DNA from: Bradyrhizobium sp. sBnM-33
GTDB lineage: Bacteria > Pseudomonadota > Alphaproteobacteria > Rhizobiales > Xanthobacteraceae
Reading direction: 5' to 3'
DNA: 64,000 nt
Assembly: GCF_032917945.1 (NCBI RefSeq)
Contig: NZ_CP136624.1
Span: 7,688,001 to 7,752,000 of the forward strand
The position numbers and the translations under genes are program-made. Shown piece after piece: positions 16,439-27,423 of this stretch. Each line of letters opens with the position of its first letter. Position 1 is the first letter of the stretch. The notes beneath the pieces were generated by a model that was given only the letters and a program-made list of their open reading frames with translations, was not told the DNA's origin and ran no database searches.

Positions 16439-17281
16439 ATGGCAACCACCGCCGCTGCCCAGACCCTGCAAACCGGCCAGATCGATCTTTCCGCCCTGAA
16501 AACCAAACAACACGGCGCCTGGTCGTCGGGCGACTACGCCGTCGTCGGCACCACGCTCCAGATCGTCGGCGAAGAGCTGTGCGAGGCACTCGACCTCCGG
16601 GCCGGTCAGAAGGTGCTCGACGTCGCCGCCGGGAACGGCAATGCCACCCTCGCTGCGGCGCGCCGCTGGTGCGAGGTGACTTCCACCGATTACGTGCCGA
16701 GCCTGCTCGAGCGCGGCCGCGCCCGCGCTGCCGCTGAAGGCCTGTCGGTCCAGTTCAAGGAGGCGGATGCGGAAGCCTTGGACTTCGGCGATGCGACTTT
16801 CGACGTCGTCGTCTCAACCTTCGGCGTCATGTTCACGCCGGACCAAGACCGCGCAGCTTCCGAACTGCTGCGAGTCTGCAAGAGCGGCGGCAAGATCGGT
16901 CTCGCCAACTGGGCACCGGACGGTTTTATCGGGCAGTTGTTCAAGACGCTCGGCAAATACCTGCCACCGCCCGCGGGCGCGAAATCGCCGGCGCAGTGGG
17001 GCACGCAGGCGCGCATCACGGAGATGTTCGGAACGTCTGCGGCTTCCATTAAAGCTGAGAAGCGTCACTTCACGTTCCGCTACCGCTCGCCGATGCACTT
17101 CCTCGACGTGTTCAGGAATTACTACGGCCCGACGCTGAAAGCCTTTGCCGCGCTTGACGAAACCAACCAGCGCCGCCTCGCCGACGATATCCAGACGCTG
17201 ATCGCGTCGATGAACCGCGCCGAGGACGGCACGATGGTGCTGCCGAGCGAATATCTGGAAATCGTCATCGTCAAGCGCTGA
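16439..17281 (+). CDS. Class I SAM-dependent methyltransferase
   Basis: This is a 280-residue protein. Motif I is VLDVAAGNGNATLAAARR (about 59-76), and the acidic residue after strand 2 is in TSTDYVPSLLERG. Motif post-I is DAEALDFGDATFDVVVSTFGVMF, as in the UbiE/Methyltransf_11 group. GGAG seven nt before the ATG supports the start. The C-terminal part (RYRSPMHFLDVFRNYYGPTLKAF) is shared by proteobacterial methyltransferases of unknown substrate. It sits between a divergent AraC-TPR regulator and a co-directional alpha/beta hydrolase. Confidence 0.85.
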   Translation: MATTAAAQTLQTGQIDLSALKTKQHGAWSSGDYAVVGTTLQIVGEELCEALDLRAGQKVLDVAAGNGNATLAAARRWCEVTSTDYVPSLLERGRARAAAEGLSVQFKEADAEALDFGDATFDVVVSTFGVMFTPDQDRAASELLRVCKSGGKIGLANWAPDGFIGQLFKTLGKYLPPPAGAKSPAQWGTQARITEMFGTSAASIKAEKRHFTFRYRSPMHFLDVFRNYYGPTLKAFAALDETNQRRLADDIQTLIASMNRAEDGTMVLPSEYLEIVIVKR

Positions 17282-17352
17282 CCCATCAGTTGTGCGGCGG
17301 CGGCCTAAGCAGGCCGCCGCCGGCGTACGTTCATAGGGAGCCTGTCGTTCGG

Positions 17353-18177
17353 ATGATCTGTGAAAGCCGCGGATCCATCGACTACCACGAAACTGGAACG
17401 GGCCCGACGGTGGTGTTGGTGCCGGGATCGTGCAGCAGCGGCGCCGCCTGGCGGCCGGTCATGGCTCATTGGCCGAACCGGTTCCGTTGCGTGACAACAA
17501 GCCTGTTGGGCTATGGCGGCACGGCCGAGCGTCGCACTTCAGGCAACGCAGACATCGCGCATGAGAGTGAAATCATCGAGGCGGTGATCCGCCGCGCAGG
17601 CGGCCCAGTGCATCTCGTTGGTCATTCCTTTGGCGGATTAGCCGCGCTTGCGGTCGCTCTGCGGCGGCGCGTTCCCCTGCTCAGCGTGACCATTGCCGAA
17701 GCGCCTGCGATGGAAATCCTGCGGGAAGCCGGAGAGATGCGCCACTATGAAGCTTTCCGAACGATGTCCGCCACTTATTCCGATGCCTTCAAGCGCGGCA
17801 AAACCAACGCGATCGCGCGGATGATCGATTTCTATGGCGGTGCGGGCACGTTCGCTGCATGGCCGCAGCGCGTGCGCGACTACGCGATCGAAACGACGCC
17901 GGCGAATTTGCTGGACTGGGAATCAGCTTATGGCTTCCGCCTTACGCCAACGTTGCTGGCGACCGTTGCGGTGCCCACGCTTGTGCTTTGGGGAAAAGAC
18001 AGTCACCCGGCCGTAACTCGGGCGAACAATATGCTGGGCCACTACATCCCGGATGCCGTGTGCGCGACCATGGCCGGAGCGGCTCATTTCATGATCGCGA
18101 CCCATCCGCAGCCATTTGCGGACCTGGTGGCCCATCACATCGGGCAGTCCAGCCTTGCAGCGGCTGCCGCGCGCTAG
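17353..18177 (+). CDS. Alpha/beta hydrolase
   Basis: This is a 274-residue protein from the ATG at 17353; an in-frame TTG at 17290 is possible but lacks support. An oxyanion-hole region VVLVPGSCSSGAAW, the nucleophile elbow HLVGHSFGG, a late acid in LVLWGKDSHP and the catalytic His in GAAHFMIATHP give the full triad. It lies 71 bp downstream of the methyltransferase and may share its transcript. The substrate cannot be inferred. Confidence 0.85.
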   Translation: MICESRGSIDYHETGTGPTVVLVPGSCSSGAAWRPVMAHWPNRFRCVTTSLLGYGGTAERRTSGNADIAHESEIIEAVIRRAGGPVHLVGHSFGGLAALAVALRRRVPLLSVTIAEAPAMEILREAGEMRHYEAFRTMSATYSDAFKRGKTNAIARMIDFYGGAGTFAAWPQRVRDYAIETTPANLLDWESAYGFRLTPTLLATVAVPTLVLWGKDSHPAVTRANNMLGHYIPDAVCATMAGAAHFMIATHPQPFADLVAHHIGQSSLAAAAAR

Positions 18178-18216
18178 CTTGCGCGCGGCAGCAAACTTTG
18201 GCTTTGCGACCGCCCG

Positions 18217-18390
18217 CTAGACGTTGCTTCGTCCACGCACCAATCCGACCACGGCCGAGATCAGGAACAGGATTACGGCGATAAAGAAGATCGCCTTGGC
18301 GATTTCGACGGAAGCGCCGGCGATACCGCCGAAGCCAAGAACACCCGCAATCAGCGCGATGATCAGAAATGTAACGACCCAACTCAGCAT
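18217..18390 (-). CDS. DUF1328 small membrane protein
   Basis: This 57-residue protein consists of two hydrophobic helices: [20 protein letters not shown], then [29 protein letters not shown]. The sequence is the YtjA/DUF1328 family, widespread in proteobacteria and often induced by stress. The ATG at 18390 is the family start; a longer in-frame extension to 18525 is not. It faces the helicase gene across a 289-bp gap in which no other gene is seen, and no clear general-stress promoter could be picked out. Confidence 0.85.
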   Translation of the reverse strand: MLSWVVTFLIIALIAGVLGFGGIAGASVEIAKAIFFIAVILFLISAVVGLVRGRSNV

Positions 18391-18679
18391 GTCACGACCT
18401 CTATTGCTGTTGCTCCTTCGATGACGGCGACTGAGGCGCCGCACATCGCCTGCGGGACCAATCCGGGTCGGTAATGTTGGTTCCGGCCGGCGGAATCGCG
18501 AAATTTGCCGATTTCGGCGGAACAAAATCGCCGCAAAGGAGCAAAATCAGGGCTGTCAATTGCGCCGGGATAAACCTGTCAAAACGGCCGAACAGGCCCT
18601 ATATGGCCCTTAATCCCTGCTATGAAGGCTCCCCTTTATCGCCTCGCGGTGCCATCGTGGGGCCGAGACGATTCGAGAA

Positions 18680-21271
18680 ATGACCGAGCCGAATAAACTG
18701 CCCCATCATGGCGTCCCCGAACACCAGCCAGCGGCTGGCGGGATCGCCGCGCGTGCGCGGGCCGCGGCCGGTCCGCAATATCTGAACGGGCTCAATCCGG
18801 AACAACGCGAGGCGGTCGAGACGCTGGACGGGCCGGTTCTGGTGCTGGCGGGCGCCGGCACCGGCAAGACGCGCGTGCTGACCACGCGCATTGCGCATAT
18901 CCTGAGCCAGGGCCGCGCGCGACCGCATGAGATCCTCTCGGTGACCTTCACCAACAAGGCCGCACGCGAGATGAAGCTGCGGCTCGGCCAGATGCTCGGC
19001 CAGGCGGTCGAAGGCATGCCGTGGCTTGGCACCTTCCACTCCATCGGCGGGCGCATCCTGCGCATCCATGCCGAACTGGTGCAGCTCAAATCCAATTTCA
19101 CCGTGCTCGACGTCGACGATCAGGTCCGCCTGCTCAAGCAGCTTCTGCAGGCCGAGAACATCGACGACAAGCGCTGGCCCGCGCGCATGCTGGCCGGGCT
19201 GATCGACGGCTGGAAGAACCGCGGCCTGGCGCCTTCGCAGGTGCCGTCGGGCGAAGCCGCGATGTTCGGTAACAGCAAGGGCGGCAAGCTCTACGCCAGC
19301 TATCAGGAGCGGCTGAAGATCCTCAACGCTGCCGATTTCGGCGATCTGCTTCTCGAGAACATCCGGCTGTTTCGCGAAAACCCTGATGTGCTCAGGCAAT
19401 ACCAGAACCGCTTCAAGTTCATTCTGGTGGACGAATATCAGGACACTAACGTCGCGCAGTATCTGTGGCTGCGGCTGCTGTCGCAGGCGCCGTCGCGGCC
19501 GGGCGTGCCGCTGTCGTCGATCATTCCGGGGGCTCTAACCTCGCCCCGCTTGCGGGGAGAGGTCGGCGCGCAGAGCGCGCCGGGTGAGGGGGACTCTCCG
19601 CGCACTGAACTCGCGGAGACAGCCCCTCACCCCGACCCTAGGGAGAAGATCGCCCCCTCCTCTCCCCCCAAAAACATCTGCTGCGTCGGCGACGACGACC
19701 AGTCGATCTATGGCTGGCGCGGCGCGGAGGTCGACAACATCCTGCGCTTCGAGCACGATTTTCCCGGCGCAAAAGTCATCCGCCTCGAGCGCAATTACCG
19801 TTCCACCGGCCACATCCTCGCCGCCGCCTCGCATCTGATCGCGCATAATGAAGGCCGGCTCGGCAAGACACTGCGCACCGAGGACGTCGACGGCGAGAAG
19901 GTCACCGTCACCGGCTCCTGGGATTCGGAAGAGGAAGCCCGCGCCATCGGCGAGGAGATCGAGGAGCTGCAGCGCGCCGGCGAGAACCTCAATGAGGTCG
20001 CGATCCTGGTGCGGGCCTCGTTCCAGATGCGCGAGTTCGAAGATCGCTTTGTTACCCTCGGTCTGCCCTATCGCGTGATCGGCGGTCCCCGGTTCTACGA
20101 GCGCGCCGAAATCCGCGACGCGCTGGCGTATCTGCGAGTGATCAATTCACCCGCCGACGATCTCGCCTTCGAGCGCATTGTGAATGTCCCGAAGCGCGGG
20201 CTTGGCGACGCCACCGTGCAGTTGCTGCACGACCATGCCCGCAAGCGGCGCATGCCGTTGTTCGAAGCCGCGCGCGCCGTCGTCGAAACCGACGAATTGA
20301 AGCCGAAGGCGCGCGGCGCGTTGCGCGACCTCATCCTACAATTCGACCGCTGGCGCGCCCAGCGCGAGGTGACTGCACATACCGAACTTGCCGAAATCGT
20401 CCTGGACGAGAGCGGCTATACCGAGATGTGGCAGAAGGATCGCTCGGCCGATGCGGCCGGCCGGCTCGACAACTTGAAAGAACTCGTGCGCTCGATGGAG
20501 GAGTTCGAGAACCTGCAAGGATTCCTCGAACATATCTCGCTGGTGATGGACCGCGATGGCGACGCCAGTGACGAAGCCGTGTCGCTGATGACGCTGCATT
20601 CGGCAAAGGGGCTCGAATTCGACAACGTGTTCCTGCCCGGCTGGGAGGAAGGCCTATTTCCGAGCCAGCGCACGCTCGACGAACAGGGTCGCGCCGGCCT
20701 GGAGGAAGAACGCCGCCTCGCCCATGTCGGCCTGACCCGCGCCCGCCGCCGCGCCAAACTCTATTTCGCCACCAATCGCCGCATTCACGGCACCTGGTCG
20801 ACCACGATCCCGTCGCGCTTCCTCGACGAACTGCCGTCGGCCAATGTCGAAATCACCGAGTCCAAAGGCGGCTCCGGCTGGGGCGGCGCCGGCGGCTACG
20901 GCCCGTCGCGCTTTGATAACGTCGAATCCTTCGGCTCCAGCTACACCACGCCGGGCTGGCAGCGCGCGCAGGCCAACCGCAACCGCAGCCAAGGCGGCCG
21001 AAGCGGTCAGGCCCGCGGCGGGCTTGAGGAAAGCCAGTCGTCATTTTCGTCCAGCGGCTTCTCGCGCAACAAGCGCGGCCCGATGGTGATCGAGGGCGAG
21101 TTGGTCGCGAAATCCACCGGCACCGTTTCGGAATTCTCGCTCGACGATCGCGTGTTTCACCAGAAATTCGGCTACGGTAACGTGGTGAAGATCGACGGCA
21201 ACAAGCTGACGATCGCATTCGAAAAGGCCGGCGAGAAGAAGGTGGTCGATAGTTTCGTGGAGCGGGTGTAG
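18680..21271 (+). CDS. uvrD: UvrD/PcrA-type DNA helicase with a repeat-derived insertion
   Basis: This is an 863-residue superfamily 1A helicase. Motifs in order are Q ([12 protein letters not shown]), I ([14 protein letters not shown], about 56), Ia ([10 protein letters not shown]), II (LVDEYQDTN, about 250), III ([16 protein letters not shown], about 334), IV ([10 protein letters not shown]), V ([16 protein letters not shown]) and VI ([17 protein letters not shown]). The C-terminus ends in the KOW-like [17 protein letters not shown] of PcrA. Between motifs II and III, where PcrA normally has a short linker, about 50 extra residues (about 280-330, rich in P, R and E) are encoded by an inserted intergenic-type repeat. 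The role is nucleotide excision and mismatch repair and recombination control. Helicase activity with the insertion is likely but unproven. Confidence 0.92.
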   Translation: MTEPNKLPHHGVPEHQPAAGGIAARARAAAGPQYLNGLNPEQREAVETLDGPVLVLAGAGTGKTRVLTTRIAHILSQGRARPHEILSVTFTNKAAREMKLRLGQMLGQAVEGMPWLGTFHSIGGRILRIHAELVQLKSNFTVLDVDDQVRLLKQLLQAENIDDKRWPARMLAGLIDGWKNRGLAPSQVPSGEAAMFGNSKGGKLYASYQERLKILNAADFGDLLLENIRLFRENPDVLRQYQNRFKFILVDEYQDTNVAQYLWLRLLSQAPSRPGVPLSSIIPGALTSPRLRGEVGAQSAPGEGDSPRTELAETAPHPDPREKIAPSSPPKNICCVGDDDQSIYGWRGAEVDNILRFEHDFPGAKVIRLERNYRSTGHILAAASHLIAHNEGRLGKTLRTEDVDGEKVTVTGSWDSEEEARAIGEEIEELQRAGENLNEVAILVRASFQMREFEDRFVTLGLPYRVIGGPRFYERAEIRDALAYLRVINSPADDLAFERIVNVPKRGLGDATVQLLHDHARKRRMPLFEAARAVVETDELKPKARGALRDLILQFDRWRAQREVTAHTELAEIVLDESGYTEMWQKDRSADAAGRLDNLKELVRSMEEFENLQGFLEHISLVMDRDGDASDEAVSLMTLHSAKGLEFDNVFLPGWEEGLFPSQRTLDEQGRAGLEEERRLAHVGLTRARRRAKLYFATNRRIHGTWSTTIPSRFLDELPSANVEITESKGGSGWGGAGGYGPSRFDNVESFGSSYTTPGWQRAQANRNRSQGGRSGQARGGLEESQSSFSSSGFSRNKRGPMVIEGELVAKSTGTVSEFSLDDRVFHQKFGYGNVVKIDGNKLTIAFEKAGEKKVVDSFVERV
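19531..19668 (+). repeat. Palindromic repeat inserted in frame within the helicase gene
   Basis: The segment contains CTCGCCCCGCTTGCGGGGAG, then GGCGCGCAGAGCGCGCC as a stem, then GGGTGAGGGGGA, and later CCCCTCACCCCGACCCTAGG. This is a Bradyrhizobium-type intergenic palindrome with complementary arms (GGTGAGGGG/CCCCTCACC). It is translated without a stop as [12 protein letters not shown]...[16 protein letters not shown] and falls exactly where homologues have a short loop. Confidence 0.8.
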
Positions 21272-21401
21272 CGGACACTTTTCGCCCGTCCGATGCATTG
21301 CGGAACCTCCGCCGCGTTCCTATCTCCCGGTTCTCACCCTCTCCCGCCTCGACTTGGCCGAAGCGCCGCTTGTCGCTGGCCATATTCTGTTTCAGATCGT
21401 C

Positions 21402-22330
<929 letters not shown>

Positions 22331-22334
<4 letters not shown>

Positions 22335-23092
22335 ATTACCGAGCGATCCGCGCCATCTATCTGTTCGAAATGGCCCGCACCTGGCGCACGCTGCTGCAGA
22401 GCATCGTCTCGCCGGTGGTTTCCACTTCGCTTTATTTCGTGGTGTTCGGCGCCGCGATCGGCTCGCGCATCACCGAGGTCGAGGGCGTCAGCTACGGCAC
22501 TTTCATCGTGCCGGGCCTCGTCATGCTGTCGGTGCTGACCCAGAGCATCGCCAACGCCTCGTTCGGAATTTATTTTCCGAAATTCGTCGGCACCATCTAC
22601 GAGATATTGTCGGCGCCGGTTTCCTATATCGAAATCGTGATCGGCTATGTCGGCGCGGCCGCGACCAAATCCATCATCCTCGGCCTGATCATCATGGCGA
22701 CCGCCGCGCTGTTCGTGCCGCTGCACATCCATCACCCCTGGTGGATGCTGACCTTCCTGGTACTGACGGCGGTGACCTTCAGCCTGTTCGGCTTCATCAT
22801 CGGCATCTGGGCCGACGGGTTCGAGAAGCTGCAAATGATCCCGATGCTGATCGTGACGCCGCTGACCTTCCTCGGCGGCAGCTTCTACTCGGTCAACATG
22901 CTGCCGTCGGGCTGGCGCACCATCACGCTGCTCAATCCGGTCGTATACCTGATCTCGGGCTTCCGCTGGAGCTTTTACGAGATCGCCGACGTCAGCGTGG
23001 GATTGAGCCTCGGCATGACGCTCGGCTTCCTCGCCATCTGCATGGTGCTGGTGTGGTGGATATTCAGGACCGGGTACCGGCTGAAGAATTGA
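22331..23092 (+). CDS. ABC-2 type exporter permease
   Basis: This is a 253-residue protein with six hydrophobic helices and the ABC-2 signature region [33 protein letters not shown]. The start overlaps the ATPase stop by 4 nt, so the two are translationally coupled. It is of the YadH type. The exported substrate is unknown. Confidence 0.88.
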
Positions 23093-23100
23093 CAGGAATC

Positions 23101-23191
23101 TGTAGCCCGGATGGAGCGAAGCGCAATCCGGGATACCTCTTCAATCATTTGCAGCGCTCCCGGATTTCGCTGGGCTACCATCCGGGCTACG
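23101..23191. repeat. Intergenic palindromic repeat (GTAGCCCGGATGG family)
   Basis: GTAGCCCGGATGGAGCGAAG begins the element, and its complement (…CATCCGGGCTAC) ends it. Internal copies AATCCGGGA and TCCCGGATTTCGCTGGGCTA make a long cruciform. It lies 9 bp after the permease stop and may also act as a terminator. Confidence 0.8.
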
Positions 23192-23387
23192 GGGCGCAGG
23201 GGCTCCCCACTCGCGAAAAAGTCAGCGCCGCAGCCGCTCTGCGCCGTCCTGCCGCCTTGTTTGCGCCGTGGGACGCGTTAACGATTACGGACGCAGGCCG
23301 CTGGAACCAGTGCCGGTTTCCGGGCATATTGGATGCCGGGGACGGAGAGCCGGCGCTTCATACAGGGGCCTGGAGGCCAAAGGTAAA

Positions 23388-24167
23388 ATGCGTTCCTTCC
23401 TCATTGCCGTCACCGCGCTGACGCTGCTCGCCTCGGGCACCGCCCAAGCCAAGGTCGCCATAACCGTCGATAAGGACAACCAGCAGATGACCGTCGCCGT
23501 CGACGGCGTCGAACGTTACCGCTGGCCGGTGTCGTCGGGTCTTCCCTCCTACGAGACGCCGAACGGCAGCTTCCGCGCCTTCCGGATGGAAGAGGACCAT
23601 TATTCCCAAGAATTCGACGACGCGCCGATGCCACATTCGATCTTTTTCACCAAGATCGGCCATGCCATCCACGGCACCGATTCCGTGAGCCGTCTCGGCA
23701 GCCCGGCCTCGCATGGCTGCGTACGGCTGTCGCGCGAGAATGCCGCGAAGCTGTGGGATCTGGTGAAGCAGGAAGGCGTGCTCAACACGACGGTGACGTT
23801 GACCGGCTCCTCCCAGGTCGCGCTGGCGCGCAATCCGCGGCAGCGCTCCAACACGGCCGTCGCGCGCCGCGCGCCGCTGCCGCAATATGAGCAGCAATAC
23901 GACGCCGCCGGCGATCCCGTCGTGATCACGCCGCCGCAGCAGCGTGCGGCGCCCGTGGCGCGGGCCGACGACGGCTATATCTATCCGGCCGACGGATCTT
24001 CCAACGAAGCGCGTTATCCCGCGCCCGGCCGCCGCGTCTACGACACCCAAGCCTATCAGCAGCAACAGCAATATTACGACAACCGCGGCTATGCGCCGGC
24101 GCCCCAAGGCTACTATCAGCCGCGGCCTTATTATCAGCAGCGCCGCCTGTTCAGCTATCAGGATTAG
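23388..24167 (+). CDS. Exported L,D-transpeptidase (YkuD domain)
   Basis: This is a 259-residue protein. A signal peptide (MRSFLIAVTALTLLASGTAQA) is followed by a YkuD domain (about 24-150), with the conserved HAIHGTDSVSRLG and the catalytic SHGCVRLSRENA (Cys about 121). The C-terminal 100 residues are low complexity, rich in Q, Y and P (AYQQQQQYYDNRGY...). GGAGG 13 nt before the ATG supports the start. L,D-transpeptidases form 3-3 cross-links in peptidoglycan or attach proteins to it; rhizobia have many paralogues. The tail may mediate envelope binding (inference). Confidence 0.88.
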   Translation: MRSFLIAVTALTLLASGTAQAKVAITVDKDNQQMTVAVDGVERYRWPVSSGLPSYETPNGSFRAFRMEEDHYSQEFDDAPMPHSIFFTKIGHAIHGTDSVSRLGSPASHGCVRLSRENAAKLWDLVKQEGVLNTTVTLTGSSQVALARNPRQRSNTAVARRAPLPQYEQQYDAAGDPVVITPPQQRAAPVARADDGYIYPADGSSNEARYPAPGRRVYDTQAYQQQQQYYDNRGYAPAPQGYYQPRPYYQQRRLFSYQD

Positions 24168-24210
24168 CCCGCGAATTCATTGTGATCGCAGCATCATCTG
24201 CGAACACATC

Positions 24211-24669
24211 TCAACCGTCCGTCGCGCTCGCAAGCTGCCGGTCGCGTTGCGCGGTCAGCCGCGACTGTTGCCAAGCGTCGTGAGCAATCATCCCTGCCGC
24301 CATCGCGGCGACAAAGACGATGACCCCGGGCGACAGCGTCGCCAGGTTTTCCAGCGCCGGCCCCGGGCATAACCCGACAAGGCCCCAGCCGATTCCAAAC
24401 GTTCCGGCGCCTGCGACCAGCGGCAGATCGATTCCCGATTTGCCCGGCCGAAAATATTCCGCGGCAAACCAAGGCCGTGCACCGCGGTCAGCCAGTCTGA
24501 AGCCGGGTATCGAAACAGCCAGCGCCGCAGCCATCACCACCGCGAGACTCGGATCCCACGCGCCGAAGATATCGAGGAAGCCAAGGACTTTGGTCGGTTG
24601 CACCATGCCCGATATCAGGAGGCCCGCGCCGAAGATCAGGCCGCAAATCAGGGGAGCAATGATCCACAT
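24211..24669 (-). CDS. YeeE/YedE-type sulfur transporter, second half (DUF6691)
   Basis: This is a 152-residue protein with four to five hydrophobic helices. The motif GAGTFGIGWGLVGLCPGPALENLA carries the conserved Cys of the C-terminal half of YeeE/TsuA proteins. It starts 9 bp after the stop of the partner gene. The two together equal one full-length YeeE/YedE channel, which imports thiosulfate or similar sulfur species, as in the split PmpA/PmpB pair. No sulfurtransferase is adjacent. Confidence 0.82.
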   Translation of the reverse strand: MWIIAPLICGLIFGAGLLISGMVQPTKVLGFLDIFGAWDPSLAVVMAAALAVSIPGFRLADRGARPWFAAEYFRPGKSGIDLPLVAGAGTFGIGWGLVGLCPGPALENLATLSPGVIVFVAAMAAGMIAHDAWQQSRLTAQRDRQLASATDG

Positions 24670-24678
24670 GGCCTGATC

Positions 24679-25098
24679 TCACAGTACGTGACGGGTGATC
24701 GCGACGGTGATAACCGCCGTCACCATGAAGACGATCGTGGCGGCGATCGAGCGCGGCGATAGCCGTCCTATGCCGCAAATGCCGTGACCGGAGGTGCAGC
24801 CGCCGCCAAGCCGGGTGCCGAAGCCGACCAGCAGGCCCGCCACGACAATGACAGCCCAGCTCGACGGCAACTTGGGTTGCGCCATTCCGTAACCGATCAG
24901 GCCAGCGAGGATAGGCGCCAGAATGAGCCCGGCGATGAAAGCGATGCGCCAGCCCTTGTCCTCGCTGCGCAAATTCAACAGGCCGCTGAAGACGCCGCTG
25001 ATGCCGGCGATCCGGCCGGTCGAGAGCATCAACAGCACGGCAGAGAGCCCGATCAGCACGCCGCCGATCGCCGCCGATACAGGAGTGAAGTTGGCCAT
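24679..25098 (-). CDS. YeeE/YedE-type sulfur transporter, first half
   Basis: This is a 139-residue membrane protein with GGVLIGLSAVLLMLSTGRIAGISG near the start and GFGTRLGGGCTSGHGICGIGRLS, whose cysteines are those proposed to relay thiosulfate in YeeE/TsuA. It is the first gene of a two-gene operon with the DUF6691 half. ATG at 25098. Confidence 0.85.
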   Translation of the reverse strand: MANFTPVSAAIGGVLIGLSAVLLMLSTGRIAGISGVFSGLLNLRSEDKGWRIAFIAGLILAPILAGLIGYGMAQPKLPSSWAVIVVAGLLVGFGTRLGGGCTSGHGICGIGRLSPRSIAATIVFMVTAVITVAITRHVL

Positions 25099-25161
25099 CG
25101 CGGATTTCCGTTCATTGGAGCACGCTCAATCATAGGCGCGCCTTGCCCGATCGCAACCCGC

Positions 25162-27423
25162 CTATTCCTCGCCCTTTCTGAGCCGCCGCCATACCGCGCC
25201 CAGCACGTTGGAGTAATCGTCGGTCCAGACCCGCTGGTCGTCTTCGGCTTCCGTCAGTGCCCATTGCTCCGACGACGCCAGCTTGCCGACGTCGGTCTCT
25301 TCGCGCGCCGAAACCACGACCGTGGTCGAGAAGATGTATTCATTGTCGCGGCTGGAATCCTCGCTGTAGACCCAGCTCTTCAGGTCGTTGGCGTCGGCGA
25401 TGCCGACGACCACGCTCGCCAATTCGAGATGGCGGTTGGAGACGTGCATCACCACGGCGCCCTGCGGCGCCAGTTTGGACTTGTAGATTTCCATCGCCTC
25501 TTCGGTCGCCAGGTGAACCGGGATCGCATCCGACGAATAGGCGTCGACGATAATCAGGTCATAGACGCCGTCGGGCTCGCGCGCGAAGGTGAGCCGCGCA
25601 TCACCGATCACCGGCTGCATGTTCGGTTCGCAGACCTGGACATAGGTAAAATATTTCGGGTCGCGCGCGGTATCGACCATGGTCTGGTCGATCTCGAAGA
25701 ATTTCCATTCCTCGCCGGGCTCCGAGGCGCAGGCCAGCGTGCCGGAGCCGAGCCCGATGACGGCCACGCGCAGTGGCGCGCCCTTGCGTTCTCGGATCGC
25801 CGTAATCGCCTGACCAATGCCGCCGTCCTTGTGATAGTAGGTGATCGGCTCCGGCTGGCCGGTGACGGGCGTGCCGTCGTCGTTCTTGAATTTCTCGGCG
25901 CCGTGAATCGTGGTGCCGTGCATCAGCACGTGATACTGCCCGTTCGGCGTCACCACGATCTTGTGGACGCCGAAGAAACTTCGCACGGTCTCCACCCGGC
26001 CGTCGTCGGAAGGATAGGCGCGCAGCAATACCAACGCCACCACAATGGTCGCAAAGATCTTCCAGCGGCTGGCGTTGAGCGCCAGCGCCAGCAGCGCCGC
26101 CAGCACCCCGACTGCGCCGATCACCCAGACGCGGTGATCTTCGAACCAGTTGAACACTTTTCCGGTGGACCAGGCCGGCGCTATCAACGCCACCGCCAGC
26201 ACCGCAAGGAACGGCCAGTACCACGCGCTCCAGCGCGGCAGGCGTTCGCCGCCGGTCGGCCGGCATAGCGCCGCGAGCGCCAGCAGGATCGGGTACTCCG
26301 CAACCCATGAGAAGGTGAACGGCGCGATCAGGCCGGCAAAGAGGCCGCCGACCATGCCGCCGAACGACAGCGCAACATAGAAGCCGGTGAGATATTTCGC
26401 CGCCGGGCGCGTGCGCGCCAGTTCGCCGTGGCAAGCCATCGCAATCACGAAGAAGCAGAACTGGTGCCCGCCGAGCGTCAGCAGCAGATTCTGTTCGCCG
26501 CCGAACGCCAGCAGCACCACGACGCCGGCGATCGCCAGCGGCTGCGCCAGCAACATCCATTTGTGCGGCAGCAGCGGGCGCGACTGGAATACGAGCACCC
26601 AGGTCAAGAGATAGAGCGACAACGGCAGCACCCACAGCAAGGGCGCCGCGGCGACGTCGGTGGAAATATGGGCAGTGACTGCAATCAGCAGCCCCGACGG
26701 CACGGCCGCGAGGAATATCCAGCGCGCGCGCAGCATCCACGACGGCGCGAGCGCGTCGGTATCGTCGGCAGGCATATTCAATTCAGCCGCACTGGCTGGC
26801 GAGCGCAGCGACAACACGCCGCAGGTCGCGATCAGCACGATCAAGAGGCCATAGCCGCCGGTCCAGATCAGGTTCTGCATGCGCAGCGTGAACATCGGCT
26901 CCAGCAGCACCGGATAGGACAACAGCGCCAGGAAACTGCCGACATTCGAGGAAGCATAGAGGAAGTACGGATCGGGACCGTTGGGGTGGCCGGTGCGGAC
27001 GAACCAGGCCTGCAGCAGCGGGTTGTTGGCCGCGAGCGCGAAGAACGGCAGCCCGATCGACACCGCAAACAGGCCGAGCAGCCAGAGCGCATAGCCTGAA
27101 TTCGGCGGATCGCCCCACCCGCTTGCGATCGACAGCGGCAGCGTCAGCATCGCAACTGCGAGCAGCACGAGATGAATCGCCACGGGCATCGTGCGACTGC
27201 GCGCCTGCATCAGAAAATGCGCATAGGCATAGCCGCCGAGCAGCAGCGATTGGAAGAACACCATCGCCACCGACCAAACCGCCGGCGAGCCGCCGAGCCG
27301 CGGCAGCACCATCTTGGTGAACAGGGGTTGCACTGAAAACAGTAATAACGCACTGACGAAGATCGCAGCGGTATAGACGACCAGCACCAGCCGGTTTCGC
27401 GAGGCAGACGGCTCAGAAATCAT
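25162..27423 (-). CDS. Membrane-anchored spermidine-synthase-like protein
   Basis: ATG at 27423 follows GGAG with a 5-nt spacer and gives 753 residues; the longer ORF to 27558 is rejected. The N-terminal 480 residues hold about twelve to fourteen hydrophobic helices with an MFS-like beginning (FVSALLLFSVQPLFTKMVLPRLGGSPAVWS). The C-terminal part is a Rossmann domain of the spermidine-synthase fold: VIGLGSGTLACASEPG, FFEIDQTMVD, IGDARLTFAREPDGVYDLIIVDAYSSDAIPVHL. The Asp-Ala-Tyr-Ser-Ser-Asp motif replaces the usual catalytic DSSDP. This fused family is widespread and its substrate is not established. It is convergent with no gene and stands 63 bp downstream of the YeeE pair start. Confidence 0.82.
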   Translation of the reverse strand: MISEPSASRNRLVLVVYTAAIFVSALLLFSVQPLFTKMVLPRLGGSPAVWSVAMVFFQSLLLGGYAYAHFLMQARSRTMPVAIHLVLLAVAMLTLPLSIASGWGDPPNSGYALWLLGLFAVSIGLPFFALAANNPLLQAWFVRTGHPNGPDPYFLYASSNVGSFLALLSYPVLLEPMFTLRMQNLIWTGGYGLLIVLIATCGVLSLRSPASAAELNMPADDTDALAPSWMLRARWIFLAAVPSGLLIAVTAHISTDVAAAPLLWVLPLSLYLLTWVLVFQSRPLLPHKWMLLAQPLAIAGVVVLLAFGGEQNLLLTLGGHQFCFFVIAMACHGELARTRPAAKYLTGFYVALSFGGMVGGLFAGLIAPFTFSWVAEYPILLALAALCRPTGGERLPRWSAWYWPFLAVLAVALIAPAWSTGKVFNWFEDHRVWVIGAVGVLAALLALALNASRWKIFATIVVALVLLRAYPSDDGRVETVRSFFGVHKIVVTPNGQYHVLMHGTTIHGAEKFKNDDGTPVTGQPEPITYYHKDGGIGQAITAIRERKGAPLRVAVIGLGSGTLACASEPGEEWKFFEIDQTMVDTARDPKYFTYVQVCEPNMQPVIGDARLTFAREPDGVYDLIIVDAYSSDAIPVHLATEEAMEIYKSKLAPQGAVVMHVSNRHLELASVVVGIADANDLKSWVYSEDSSRDNEYIFSTTVVVSAREETDVGKLASSEQWALTEAEDDQRVWTDDYSNVLGAVWRRLRKGEE

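Noticed and set aside
18400..18525. General-stress (EcfG) promoter before the DUF1328 gene
   Set aside because: A GGAAC is present on the minus strand, but no CGTT follows at 16-17 nt.
19531..19668. CRISPR array or insertion sequence in the helicase gene
   Set aside because: There are no regular spacers, no transposase and no target-site duplication that I can see. The arms fit an intergenic palindromic repeat.
25601..26740. Minus-strand 379-codon open frame
   Set aside because: It is a shifted frame within the spermidine-synthase-like gene, Arg/Gly/Ala-rich and without motifs.
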